Shown here: positions 52,011 through 61,146 of the stretch, piece after piece
Position numbering within the stretch: the first letter of the stretch is position 1
Layout: every line of letters begins with the position of its first letter
Assembly: GCA_963650915.1 (NCBI GenBank)
Contig: CAVJMJ010000011.1
Coordinates: 16,554 to 80,553 of the forward strand
Direction: 5' to 3'
Source: UBA4636 sp963650915
Lineage (GTDB): Bacteria > Bacillota > Clostridia > Christensenellales > Borkfalkiaceae
Length of the DNA stretch: 64,000 nucleotides
Program-made: the position numbers and the translations under genes
Notes under the pieces: generated by a model
Databases searched by the model: none
Told to the model about the DNA's origin: nothing
The model's input: only the letters and a program-made list of their open reading frames with translations

Positions 52011-52818
52011 GTCATGTTGAGCGAAGCGCAAGCGCAGTCGAAACATCTAGGCGTCAGCCGCATCTATATAATATTGTATATCCTTGTTAACGAAAGCCTT
52101 GCAAAAATGCGTAGACAAAAGCGGACGACAAAAATTACATAAGCACACACGGGCGTAGCCGACATAAATATGTCATTCTCCTCAAACTCCTTTGAATAAA
52201 AGAAGTTGTCGGCTACGCCGACAGAGAAATATTCACCAACTCGCCCGTCCCATCGGGACGGGGCACCATACTAACGCAACAACACCCACTCCCCCGCTCC
52301 GTCGGAGCGGGACACCCAACACAACAATCACACCGTCATTTTGAGCGACAAGGCTTGACCTACGAAAGCCTTCACCTACCGGGTGAAGGCAAAGACGCTC
52401 GGGATGACCCTGACGGAATCTCAACAACACCCGCAATGCGGAATACAATCTTCACGTTGTGCGACGGCATAACCTCTCTTGTCTAAAGTCGAGGTGGCAA
52501 CGCAGTTGACGAAGGATTGTCCGAAGCACCAAACGGGGCACAACGCCACAACGATTAAAGTAAACCTATAGCAACAATTAATATCCTTAACGGAAAACTT
52601 CACCCCCCTGATTTGCTTACGCAAATCTCTTCCCCCCTTTGCACAAGGTGGGCGGAGCAAAAGCGTAACGAAAATCTTTGTCCCTTTTGCACAAGGTGGA
52701 AAAAATACAAAACTCTTTCCCCGTTTTGTAAAGCGGGCTTGGGGCAAAAGTCTTTTTCCGACTAAGGATAACGCATTGAAACAAGGTAGACAAATTCCCC
52801 CACTCTATCCCTTCCAAG
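52011..52818. repeat. Repeat-rich non-coding stretch between surface genes
   Basis: A family B copy at 52011-52085, short hairpins (GTCGGCTACGCCGAC near 52208), partial family A ends (52367-52390) and degraded sequence. Short open frames here are accidental. Confidence 0.55.
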
Positions 52819-52965
52819 GATAGCACCACGCAACGACAAAACAACTTAATAGTTCTTGAAAAGAACAAAACTTATTTGTTCCTTTGGAACAAATAGATTA
52901 AAGTTCCCTAACGGGACAAAACAACTTAATAGTTCCATACGGAACAAAAATCCGAAAAAACATCA
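52819..52965 (+). repeat. Array of four GTTCC-GGAAC mini-hairpins upstream of the 53395 gene
   Basis: AGTTCTTGAAAAGAAC, TTGTTCCTTTGGAACAA, AGTTCCCTAACGGGAC and AGTTCCATACGGAAC follow each other at about 27-bp intervals, after GGATAGCACCACGCAAC. A matching array lies at 58145-58262. Confidence 0.7.
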
Positions 52966-53140
52966 AAAAAGAATTAAAAAAATTAAAAATCTCTTCTTCT
53001 CCCACCCGACTAAAGTCGGGCGGATATACACAGTATTTTCTCGGTCATGTTTTGCGACAGCAAAGCCTTCCTTGTGCAAAGGAAGGTGGCAACGCAGTTG
53101 ACGGAAGGATTGACCTACATAAAGGCTCCACCTTACGAAA

Positions 53141-53296
53141 GCCTTCACCTGGTAGGGGAAGGTGGCACGCGTCAGCGTGACGGATGAGGTTGGACGGCTT
53201 ATATAACCGCAAAGTTTATATAAACCCTTAACGCCGATATTCATCGGCTACACCTCATCCACCGCAAGCGGTCCCCTTCCCCTACCGGGTGAAGGC
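53141..53296. repeat. Family A element inside the leader of the 53395 gene
   Basis: A complete 156-bp copy with ends GCCTTCACCTGGTAGGGG and CCCCTACCGGGTGAAGGC, interrupting a leader that is continuous in the 61206 gene. Confidence 0.75.
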
Positions 53297-53332
53297 AAAA
53301 AAGCGACAAAGCCAAAAAAAACCCTACAATAC

Positions 53333-53390
53333 TGTGGATAACTCGCCCGAGCAAAAATCGGGGGGGGGGGGATGTTTAGGAGGAAAAAAT
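53333..53390 (+). promoter_or_regulatory. Conserved leader with DnaA box, hairpin and 12-G tract
   Basis: TGTGGATAACTCG (53333-53345), a CCCGA/TCGGG hairpin running into twelve G (53360-53371), then SD TTTAGGAGG about 10 nt before ATG 53395. The same block precedes the 58621 gene, and a G-tract-free form precedes 61206. Confidence 0.7.
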
Positions 53391-53394
53391 TATT

Positions 53395-56067
53395 ATGAAA
53401 AAATCTGCAAAAAAGAGCATAATTGTATCGTCGATACTCGCGATAATTATGTGCGTAAGCCTTGCTGCGGGTGCGACTTTTGCCCTCTTCACGAGTCAAA
53501 GCAAAGTCAACATCACCGTATCGAGCGGTAAAGTTCAAGTCCTTGCCGAGATAACCGACTTTAGCGTTTATTCGCCGACTTCGATTTCCACAGACGAAGC
53601 CGAAGGCAACCCAATCGTTGACGCCAAAAACGCCGCAACGGAAGTGACGCAAGACGGCACCGTATACAGCGGTATCTTCTACAACAAAGGCACGGCGACC
53701 CTCGATACGGCTAAAGATGCGGGCGCAATCACCCTCAACAACATGACGCCGGGCGACAAAGTTACTTTCACGCTTACCCTTAAAAACGAAAGCAACGTAA
53801 AAGTTAAGTACAGAACGACCGTTGCCCATGGTGAAAACTCCGCTACCGATTTACTTAAAGCACTCGTTTTCAACATCGGCGGTATAACGGTAGAAAGCAG
53901 TACTATTTGGAAGTCACTCGACCCCGCAGACTCCGATGACGATAAAAACATCGCCGTTTACGAATGTTCGATTGAATTACCCACCTCGGTAAACAACGAC
54001 TATCAAGACAAGTCTTGCGAAATCTACTTCCTTGTCGAAGCAATCCAGGGCAACGCCGAAACCGTTGACGCAACGGCAAAAATCGCAACCATGGCATCCG
54101 TCGCGGTAAGCTCTATCAACACGGAAACGCAAACAGAACAAACGGCTGAAGGCGAAAAAACTTACTTAGTAACCAAAACGAGCCTCGACATAACCTCTAA
54201 AGACTCCGTACCGGCAAGCGATACCCAAACCGTAGCCGTTGCCAAAGCGGTTATCCCCGAAGGCGCAAAACTTGAAGAAACCGCCACCCAATTGACTTTA
54301 AACATCTACGAAACCGAAACCCCTTCAAACTTTAAGGTTGAGGACGGCAAAAACGCCAAAGCCTTAGAAGTAGAAATGAAAGGTTTGTCTTCCGATAACA
54401 CCCAACCCATTAAGGTAACCATGTTTGTCGGTAAGAACCTTGAAAATCTTACACTTACACATATCACTGCCGACGGTACAAAAACCAAAATGACATCCGT
54501 AACGGAGCTCGATAAAGTAGTAAAAGATAAATTTTACTACGACTCCACTACCGGTTTGGTAACGATGGCGACTGCAACCTTCTCCCCCTTCGTTTGCTCT
54601 TTCGACGCGAAACTCGTTTCGACCGCCGAAGAATTTATAGAAGCGTTAAAAGACTCGTCCCTCAAAACTATCAAACTTAACGCCGACATCGAAATTGATC
54701 CTAAGTACAACGTTAATAATCGTTTAAACGTTGAAACCGACGGTTTAACCATCGACCTCAATGGTCATACTTTGACCGCTCGAAATTGCGCATTGACAAT
54801 TACCGGTGACAACGTAACGATTAAAAACGGTAAAATGGTTGCATCGAATAACGGCAGTTACACTATGATGATTAAAGGCAAAAACGTAACAGTCGACAAG
54901 ATAACCATGACCGGCGGTGTTAACGTAAGCGGTTCAAACTCATCCGATACCGAGTACGACGCTATCGTTAACGTCAACAACTGCAATATCACCGCTACCG
55001 GATATTACACCGTATGCGCACAGGATAACTCTTCCGTTACCATCAAAAATTCTACCCTCACCAGAGGCAATGGTGCGTGCTTCTGGGTAGCAAAAAAAGG
55101 ACATACAGAGAATGATGAACCTGATAAATGTGACTCTTACCTTGCGTATGAGCATGACACGGTTACAATTAATAACAGTGATGCACCTCTTTACGACTAC
55201 AACACCGTAGGCGTTGCACCCATCGAATTACACGCCGACAACCAAAACGTAACTTGGGCGCACGACGTATACACCTTAAAGAAAGCTTTAGCCGACACAT
55301 CCGTTGCCAAAATCATCCTCTCCGGTGATATTAATCTTGATGAGGTTTTAGATGTAAAGCATTCCGTTACGATCGACTTTTGCGGTAAAACCATTAAAGC
55401 AGAGGGTAATGAGATTAATGATATGCAATTTGCTATTGATATAGTTAACAACCCCACCTCTAATAATAAACTCACCTTCAAAGACTCTGTCGGTGGCGGC
55501 GTCTTTTATAGTACATACGGCGGTATCGCATTGTGGAGTAACAGAGCACAATTCGAGCTTAATGATGTAACGATAAAAAGTGATAACGGCTATGCAGTAG
55601 AAATTCGAAGTTATAGTTTGATTTTGGACGAAAACTATAACTATGTTGATGAGGGTGAAATCAGTGGTGCTTCTATAGTTATAAACAGCGGTAAAATCAT
55701 CACTCCTGTTTCCAGCAAATACAGTGATGGCGCCATTCATGGCGGATCTAACACGATAACCGATGGAAACAGAAACAAAGTTGTTATCAACGGAGGTGAA
55801 TTCGAAATTGGTGATGTGTATTGCGGTATTTATCTTAGTGAAGGTAGCGACTTGACAATTAATGATGGTAAATTCACAATTAGTAAAGATAATAAATTCC
55901 ATAGGTTAATTCATATTGGAAATAAAAATGCAACAGCAGCCATCACCGGCGGTACCTTCAACGTTGATCCTTCCGCTTACCTCGCCGAAGGCTACAAAGT
56001 CGAAGAAGTAACCATCGACGACGCAATTTGGTACAAAGTAGTTGCAAAATCCGCAAACGAAGGCTAA
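53395..56067 (+). CDS. SipW-dependent secreted protein with TasA-like N-domain and beta-helix
   Basis: The 890-residue protein has a SipW-type signal peptide (SSILAIIMCVSLAAGATFALF). Residues about 35-230 form a TasA/camelysin-like beta domain (NNMTPGDKVTFTLTLKNES). A second beta domain (about 230-405) follows. Then comes a long right-handed beta-helix (about 410-865) with repeated strand-turn units such as VTIDFCGKTIKAEGN and KVVINGGEFEIGD. It ends with the cap GGTFNVDPSAYLAEGYKVEE. Likely a large surface fibre or adhesin processed by SipW. The codon usage of 55090-55930 is more AT-rich than its flanks, suggesting a swapped module. Confidence 0.85.
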   Translation: MKKSAKKSIIVSSILAIIMCVSLAAGATFALFTSQSKVNITVSSGKVQVLAEITDFSVYSPTSISTDEAEGNPIVDAKNAATEVTQDGTVYSGIFYNKGTATLDTAKDAGAITLNNMTPGDKVTFTLTLKNESNVKVKYRTTVAHGENSATDLLKALVFNIGGITVESSTIWKSLDPADSDDDKNIAVYECSIELPTSVNNDYQDKSCEIYFLVEAIQGNAETVDATAKIATMASVAVSSINTETQTEQTAEGEKTYLVTKTSLDITSKDSVPASDTQTVAVAKAVIPEGAKLEETATQLTLNIYETETPSNFKVEDGKNAKALEVEMKGLSSDNTQPIKVTMFVGKNLENLTLTHITADGTKTKMTSVTELDKVVKDKFYYDSTTGLVTMATATFSPFVCSFDAKLVSTAEEFIEALKDSSLKTIKLNADIEIDPKYNVNNRLNVETDGLTIDLNGHTLTARNCALTITGDNVTIKNGKMVASNNGSYTMMIKGKNVTVDKITMTGGVNVSGSNSSDTEYDAIVNVNNCNITATGYYTVCAQDNSSVTIKNSTLTRGNGACFWVAKKGHTENDEPDKCDSYLAYEHDTVTINNSDAPLYDYNTVGVAPIELHADNQNVTWAHDVYTLKKALADTSVAKIILSGDINLDEVLDVKHSVTIDFCGKTIKAEGNEINDMQFAIDIVNNPTSNNKLTFKDSVGGGVFYSTYGGIALWSNRAQFELNDVTIKSDNGYAVEIRSYSLILDENYNYVDEGEISGASIVINSGKIITPVSSKYSDGAIHGGSNTITDGNRNKVVINGGEFEIGDVYCGIYLSEGSDLTINDGKFTISKDNKFHRLIHIGNKNATAAITGGTFNVDPSAYLAEGYKVEEVTIDDAIWYKVVAKSANEG

Positions 56068-56106
56068 TACTTAAAACCGAAGGCTAATACTTAAAAGCAG
56101 TCAAAA

Positions 56107-56310
56107 GCCTTCACCTGGTAGGGGTGCGTAGGCGTTAAACAAACAGCACAGTGCGCTGTTTGTAGCCGAAGCCCGAGGCTTTAATAGCCGAGGCGGGAGG
56201 TGTCTCGTAGAGACGGATGAGGTTGGACGGTACATATAACCGAAAAGTTTGTATTAACTTTCCAACCTCATCCACCGCAAGCGGTCCCCCTTCCCCTACC
56301 AGGTGAAGGC
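56107..56310. repeat. Family A element, complete 204-bp copy
   Basis: Ends GCCTTCACCTGGTAGGGG and CCCCTACCAGGTGAAGGC, with an extra inner module (AAACAGCACAGTGCGCTGTT). The right arm mirrors the left over GAGGTTGGA/TCCAACCTC. Confidence 0.8.
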
Positions 56311-56337
56311 AAAGTACGCTCAGGATGACCCTGGCGG

Positions 56338-56430
56338 AAAGCCTTCCCCACAGGTGAAGGCAAACAAAAAAAGCCTTCCCCTACCGGGTGAAGGCAAACG
56401 AAAAAAGCCTTCCCCACAGGTGAAGGCAGA
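56338..56430. repeat. Three tandem GCCTTCCCC-GGTGAAGGC hairpins
   Basis: Element ends repeated three times at about 30-35-bp intervals, separated by AAACAAAAAA-type spacers. Derived from family A ends. Confidence 0.7.
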
Positions 56431-56610
56431 CAACAACACAACAACACAACACAAAAAAATCAACCAATTGTATCCTATTGTTTTAGACAACACCGCAAAA
56501 AGCGGACGCTCCCCCCCCTTCTCCCTCAAAGATAGGCAGAAAAAGCGTGAGCGAAAGGCTTGACCAATGCAAGCCTTCCCCCGGTAGGGCAATTCCCCTT
56601 GTGAGCGAAA

Positions 56611-56762
56611 GGCTCCACCTGGTAGGGGGAGCTGTCGCGTAGCGACTGAGGAGGTTGGACGGCTTATATAACCGAAAAGTTTATATTAACCCTTAACGCC
56701 GATATTCATCGGCTACACCTCATCAGTCAACAAGTTGACAGCTTCCCCTCAAGGTGAAGCCT
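56611..56762. repeat. Family A element upstream of the 56849 gene
   Basis: GGCTCCACCTGGTAGGGG to CCCCTCAAGGTGAAGCC. Nearly the same body as the copy ending at 51967. Confidence 0.7.
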
Positions 56763-56848
56763 TTCCCCCAAAAAAAACCGAAAAAACAACGCGGTGGGGT
56801 CAAAAAACAATTATGATAAATACTAAAAAGGAGGATTAAAGCAAAAAA

Positions 56849-57595
56849 ATGGGAAGCAAAAAAATCAGAGCAATACTTATGGCAAGTTTAATGATAATGC
56901 TATGCGTATCCATGCTTGTCGGCGGAACCTTCGCATTGTGGACGGACAACGTCGAAGTAGTTAACCACTTACAAGCAGGCACGTTAAAAGTTGCTCTCAC
57001 ACGAACCAATTTAGAGCAGTTAAAAGTTGACGAAAGAGGCGTTTTAGTCGGTCCAAAGAAGAACAACAAAGAAGTTGACTTTACCAACGGAACGACCGAA
57101 AACATTTTCGGCATGGATAACCAAACCAAAGACGAATATGACAACGTCGCAGGCGAACTCATTGCGCCGGGTTCAAAATACACGGCAGACATGAAGATAA
57201 AATCCTTAGGCTCCATTGCGTTCACTTATGAAGTATACTTGCAACTTTTAAGCGGTGACGAAGAGTTAGCCAAACAAATTCAGGTAACCGTCACCACTTA
57301 CACCACGTCCGAAAACCAACAGGGCGAAAAAGTTAAAACCCCCGTTGTCACCCAAATGATGTTGAACGATGAAGAACTCGGTCGCGACAAATCTAATTTA
57401 GGTTACAACCTTTTAAGCGGTAAGATTTTAATCGGTGAAAACGCTAAACTTGAAGACGAATTCCAAATTTCCGTAGAATTCATCAACTACAATCCTGCGG
57501 AACCGGGCAAAGACAACAACACCGCCCAAGGCAAAAAAGCCGTATTTGACTTATTCGTCACCGCCGTCCAGTACACCGACGTCACCACCGCATAA
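56849..57595 (+). CDS. SipW-dependent TasA/CalY-like fibre protein
   Basis: The 248-residue protein begins with the SipW-type signal (ASLMIMLCVSMLVGGTFALW) followed by TDNVEVVNHLQAGTLKVAL, the N-terminal pattern of TasA/camelysin proteins. Further family phrases are ELIAPGSKYTADMKIKSLGSIAFTYEVYLQ and EDEFQISVEFINYNPAEPG. It is the best candidate for the major fibre subunit of the locus. The SD AAGGAGG lies 14 nt from ATG, longer than usual. It lacks the DnaA-box/G-tract leader of its neighbours. Confidence 0.85.
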   Translation: MGSKKIRAILMASLMIMLCVSMLVGGTFALWTDNVEVVNHLQAGTLKVALTRTNLEQLKVDERGVLVGPKKNNKEVDFTNGTTENIFGMDNQTKDEYDNVAGELIAPGSKYTADMKIKSLGSIAFTYEVYLQLLSGDEELAKQIQVTVTTYTTSENQQGEKVKTPVVTQMMLNDEELGRDKSNLGYNLLSGKILIGENAKLEDEFQISVEFINYNPAEPGKDNNTAQGKKAVFDLFVTAVQYTDVTTA

Positions 57596-57621
57596 TGCTA
57601 TCGTCGCAAAGCCTTCCACCT

Positions 57622-57736
57622 GTCATGTTGAGCGAAGCCGTAAGGCGTAGTCGAAACATCTAGGCGCAGCCGCATCTATATATTATGTATCCTTGCGCGG
57701 CTCTGCCGCTAGATCCTTCGACAAGCTCAGGATGAC
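57622..57736. repeat. Family B element, complete 115-bp copy
   Basis: GTCATGTTGAGCGAAGCC at the left and CTTCGACAAGCTCAGGATGAC at the right form imperfect inverted ends. Confidence 0.75.
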
Positions 57737-57779
57737 CCTGACGGATAGCCTTCACCTACATAAAGGCTCCACCTACGCA

Positions 57780-58063
57780 AGCCTTCCCCTGGTAGGGGTG
57801 CGTAGGCGTTAAGCAAACAGCACAGTGTTCTGTTTGTAGCCGAAGTCCGAGGCTTTAATAGCCGAGGCGGACGCTGTCGCGTAGACTGACTGAAGGATTG
57901 TCCTACAAAAAAGCTCCAACTACGCAAGCCTTCACCTGGTAGGGGAAGGTGGCAGTCGTAGACTGACGGATGAGGTTGGACGGCTTATATAACCGCAAAG
58001 TTTGCATTAACTTTCCAACCTCATCCACCGCAAGCGGTCCCCCTTCCCCTACCAGGTGAAGGC
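57780..58063. repeat. Two family A elements (partial and complete)
   Basis: A partial copy from 57780 and a complete 136-bp copy at 57928-58063 with ends GCCTTCACCTGGTAGGGG and CCCCTACCAGGTGAAGGC. Confidence 0.75.
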
Positions 58064-58106
58064 AAAGGACGCTCAAGGTGAAGCCTTACACAACAACACC
58101 CGCACT

Positions 58107-58265
58107 ACACGGGGGCACCACGCAACAACATACAACTAAATAGTTCCTTTGGAACAACAACTAAATAGTTCCTTTGGAACAGTACAACTTAGTAGTTCCC
58201 TATCGAACAAAACTAAATAGTTCTTTACGGAACAAAAAGGTTAAAGTTCCCTACGGAACAAAAAA
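58107..58265 (+). repeat. Array of five GTTCC-GGAAC mini-hairpins upstream of the 58621 gene
   Basis: Units such as TAGTTCCTTTGGAACAA recur at about 20-28-bp spacing after GGGGGCACCACGCAACAAC. It corresponds to the array at 52819-52965. Confidence 0.7.
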
Positions 58266-58370
58266 ACTAAAAAAATCCAAAAAAACATCAAAAAAAGAAT
58301 TAAAAAAATTAAAAATCTCTTCTTCTCCCACCCCGACTAAAGTCAGGCGGATATACACAGTATTTTCTCG

Positions 58371-58492
58371 GTCATGTTGAGCGAAGCCGTAAGGCGCAGT
58401 CGAAACATCTAGGTGCGTCAGCACCGCATCTATATATTATGTATATCCTTGCGCGGCACTGCCGCTGGATCCTTCGACAAGCTCAGGATGAC
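58371..58492. repeat. Family B element inside the leader of the 58621 gene
   Basis: GTCATGTTGAGCGAAGCC to GCTCAGGATGAC. It is inserted at the point where the 53395 leader carries other repeat sequence. Confidence 0.75.
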
Positions 58493-58560
58493 CCTGACGG
58501 ATAGCCTTCCCCTACCGGGTGAAGGCAAAGGACGACAAAGCCAAAAAAAGCCTACAATAC

Positions 58561-58615
58561 TGTGGATAACTCGCCCGAGCAAAAATCGGGGGGGGGGGGA
58601 TGTTTAGGAGGAAAA
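58561..58615 (+). promoter_or_regulatory. Conserved leader with DnaA box, hairpin and 12-G tract (second copy)
   Basis: TGTGGATAACTCG (58561-58573), CCCGA/TCGGG hairpin, twelve G (58588-58599), SD AGGAGG, ATG at 58621. Confidence 0.7.
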
Positions 58616-58620
58616 AATTT

Positions 58621-60555
58621 ATGAAAAAATCGGCAAAAAGAAACGTTATAGTTTCTTCATTGCTTGCCATCATATTATGCATAAGCATAATGGTCGGCGG
58701 AACCTATGCCTGGTTTACGGACACTGCCAGTGCAAACGTAAATAAAATAGAAGCAGGTACATTGAATGTAAGTCTTTACATGAAAGATAACAATGGCGAC
58801 TTTGTTCCTGCCGAAGGTAAAACATTGCAATTCCTTGTTGACGGTAAGATTCCCTCAGATGAAACTCAAATTTTTTGGGAACCTAACTGCACCTATGATT
58901 TGCCTCAACTAAAAATTCAGAATGACGGTAATCTTGCTCTTAAATATAAAGTAGTTATTAATGGCATTAATGGTAACGCAAAACTTAATGAAGCCATAGT
59001 TTGGACTATCGGCGATGCAGCTCTCGGTGAAGATAAAATGCTGAAAGCCGGCGAATCTGCCATTTTTACCGTAAGCGGACACATGAAAAAAGAAGCCGGT
59101 AACGAATACCAAGGTCTTACTATTACAGGCATTTCCATTACCGTTTACGCAACTCAGGTTTCTTATGAACATGATACTACTGATAACACTTATGACGAAG
59201 ATGCTACTTATGATATAAAGATCAATTCTGAAGCTCAAGGCAACCTTGTTGTTGCACAAGCAAGTGCACAATCCGAGATAACGGTTACTAAAGAAACCGA
59301 AATAACAGATGGTACTGTTTCAGTTACTTACCCTGTAGGTGTAGTCCTTGAACAAGCAACCAAAGTAGACGGCGAAGCAACTGACGAGCAAAAAGCTACT
59401 GTTGAACAAAAACTCGAATATAAAGGAAATACTACCACAACTCAAGGCGTAACGGTAAGCCAAGGTCAAGCTGTTGCAAATTACGAGCTTACTTTACCCG
59501 TTGCACAAACTAACACAAAACTCATACCTATTAAAATTCAATATCAAAAAGGTTTAAACGGTGTCGAAGTTTACCATAGTGGAAATAAGGTGTCAACCAC
59601 GGTAAGCACTAACGCCGAATACTTTATTTATAATAGTGAAGATGGCACTCTTACCTTATATTTATTCCACGCAAGTAAGATAGACATCGTTTACAATAAA
59701 GCCGAAAAACTTCCTGAAAATACTCAAATCGTAAAATCGCTCGACGAGTTGGAAGCAGCAGTAGGTGCATTGCATGACGGTGATTATATAGCTCTCGGTG
59801 CAAACATTGCTACAAACAAAAACAGCGGACAGATTACTTTTACTCGTGCTGAAAATACTAGCGGTAAAATTACAGCTACGCTCGACCTTAACGACTATGT
59901 TTTTGCAGGACAAATCGGCGACGTCTCCTTTGATAACGATGATATTACCGTCAATGTAATCGGCACTGAAAAAGCAATTGCCGACTTCTATAAACACCAA
60001 GAAGGTCATTTAGTAAATACTTTTGCCGTATTAAATTACAGCGGTAAGACAATCCTTAAAAAAGGTTTATTTGAAAGCAATAATATAACTATCGGATCAT
60101 ATGGTGGCGAAATCGTTATCGATGGCGGTTACATACACAATTCAACAGCAGGCCTATGCGTATACGCTGTAAATAACGGCCTTGTAACCGTCAACGGCGG
60201 GAACTTCTCGTTTGACGGCGAAGGTGGTGCATTGTTCTTAATTGAGTCTACAAGCACCGATCCTACGATTGTTATCAATGGTGGCACGTTCGACGCATCA
60301 AAAGGTAACGCTTTCGTTTTCCAAAAGACAAGTACGAGTTGCGATAAATGTAGCATAACAATTAATGGTGGCGACTTTACATTCAAGAGTATTGACGATA
60401 TCGTCGGTTGGGTTGAAGGCACTAGTGAAGAATGGGCAAAGAAACACTTAATCATCAAAGGTGGTAATTTCAATTTCGACGTTAGCGAATACGTAGACCT
60501 TGAAAATTATGAAGTTGTTAGAATGAATGGCAAATATACCGTTATTGAAAAATAA
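58621..60555 (+). CDS. SipW-dependent secreted protein with beta-helix C-terminus
   Basis: The start is ATG 58621, 9 nt after SD AGGAGG (644 residues). The SipW-type signal (SSLLAIILCISIMVGGTYAW) is followed by FTDTASANVNKIEAGTLNVSL, as in TasA-like proteins. A beta domain reaches about 200 and a second about 205-365. A beta-helix (about 370-620) contains NGG turns (VTVNGGNFSFDGEGG, PTIVINGGTFDASKG, ITINGGDFTF), and a cap of the GGNFNFDVSEYVDLENYEVV type ends the protein. Most of the gene has AT-rich codons unlike the 53395 N-terminal part, consistent with separate origin. Confidence 0.83.
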   Translation: MKKSAKRNVIVSSLLAIILCISIMVGGTYAWFTDTASANVNKIEAGTLNVSLYMKDNNGDFVPAEGKTLQFLVDGKIPSDETQIFWEPNCTYDLPQLKIQNDGNLALKYKVVINGINGNAKLNEAIVWTIGDAALGEDKMLKAGESAIFTVSGHMKKEAGNEYQGLTITGISITVYATQVSYEHDTTDNTYDEDATYDIKINSEAQGNLVVAQASAQSEITVTKETEITDGTVSVTYPVGVVLEQATKVDGEATDEQKATVEQKLEYKGNTTTTQGVTVSQGQAVANYELTLPVAQTNTKLIPIKIQYQKGLNGVEVYHSGNKVSTTVSTNAEYFIYNSEDGTLTLYLFHASKIDIVYNKAEKLPENTQIVKSLDELEAAVGALHDGDYIALGANIATNKNSGQITFTRAENTSGKITATLDLNDYVFAGQIGDVSFDNDDITVNVIGTEKAIADFYKHQEGHLVNTFAVLNYSGKTILKKGLFESNNITIGSYGGEIVIDGGYIHNSTAGLCVYAVNNGLVTVNGGNFSFDGEGGALFLIESTSTDPTIVINGGTFDASKGNAFVFQKTSTSCDKCSITINGGDFTFKSIDDIVGWVEGTSEEWAKKHLIIKGGNFNFDVSEYVDLENYEVVRMNGKYTVIEK

Positions 60556-60783
60556 CAGTATATAGTCATCGTACATTAACACAGTACATTAACTTATAGT
60601 ACAGCACAACTCCCCCACTGCCACTCGGAACAAGTGGCAGTGGGAACAAAAAATTTTCTTAAAGACAAACAAAAAACAAAATTTTTTGTTTAAGCGAAAC
60701 ATAGCAACAAAAAACGAAATTTTTGTTTAGCGAAAAGTTTTCGCAAAAAATTTGTTTGTTACGGCACTTTAAGAATTTTCCCC
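60556..60783. other. Intergenic stretch with a 12-bp hairpin after the 58621 gene
   Basis: CCCACTGCCACT (60614-60625) and AGTGGCAGTGGG (60633-60644) form a strong stem, probably a terminator although the T run is poor. AT-rich sequence with AAAATTTTTTG motifs follows. Confidence 0.6.
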
Positions 60784-60830
60784 AAGAGGGGTACCCCTCT
60801 TGTTTGCGGACTGCGTCCGCAAACAAGAGG
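60784..60830 (+). repeat. Two-hairpin element related to the nucleoside ABC operon leader
   Basis: AAGAGGGG-TA-CCCCTCTT (60784-60801) overlaps a 16-bp perfect stem CCTCTTGTTTGCGGAC/GTCCGCAAACAAGAGG (60796-60830) with a 3-nt loop. Same architecture as 35024-35068 on the other strand, with matching base changes. Confidence 0.75.
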
Positions 60831-60936
60831 AAACAAATTGAAAAAATAACTTATTATTAGTCATTTTTTATTGCAATTAAACTTTTCTTCCCCCCTACTT
60901 TACCCAAGGGGAAAGATGCGGAACGGCGATTATATA

Positions 60937-60993
60937 GCCAACCTCATCCGTCATTTTCTTACGTAAATGCCACCTTCCCCTACCAGGTGAAGG
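60937..60993. repeat. Right half of a family A element
   Basis: CCAACCTCATCCGTCATT and then CCCCTACCAGGTGAAGGC. The left half is missing. Confidence 0.6.
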
Positions 60994-61146
60994 CTAAAAG
61001 GGAAACGGGAAACTACACAACAACCAAACCCTATAACAATTTAAACAATGTCGACTATTGTAATAAAGTCGAGAAAAACAAAAAATAATTTAAGTCGAAA
61101 AACTTCTCTTTACACACCCCGACTAATTTCGAGCTGATATTCATAC

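Noticed and set aside
51563..53244. Several 60-110-codon frames between the surface genes
   Set aside because: They run through copies of the hairpin repeats in arbitrary frames, lack SDs and repeat the same nonsense peptides.
56338..56430. Regular short repeats that look like a small CRISPR array
   Set aside because: The three units are hairpin ends of the family A element with A-rich spacers of low complexity, and no cas gene is present.
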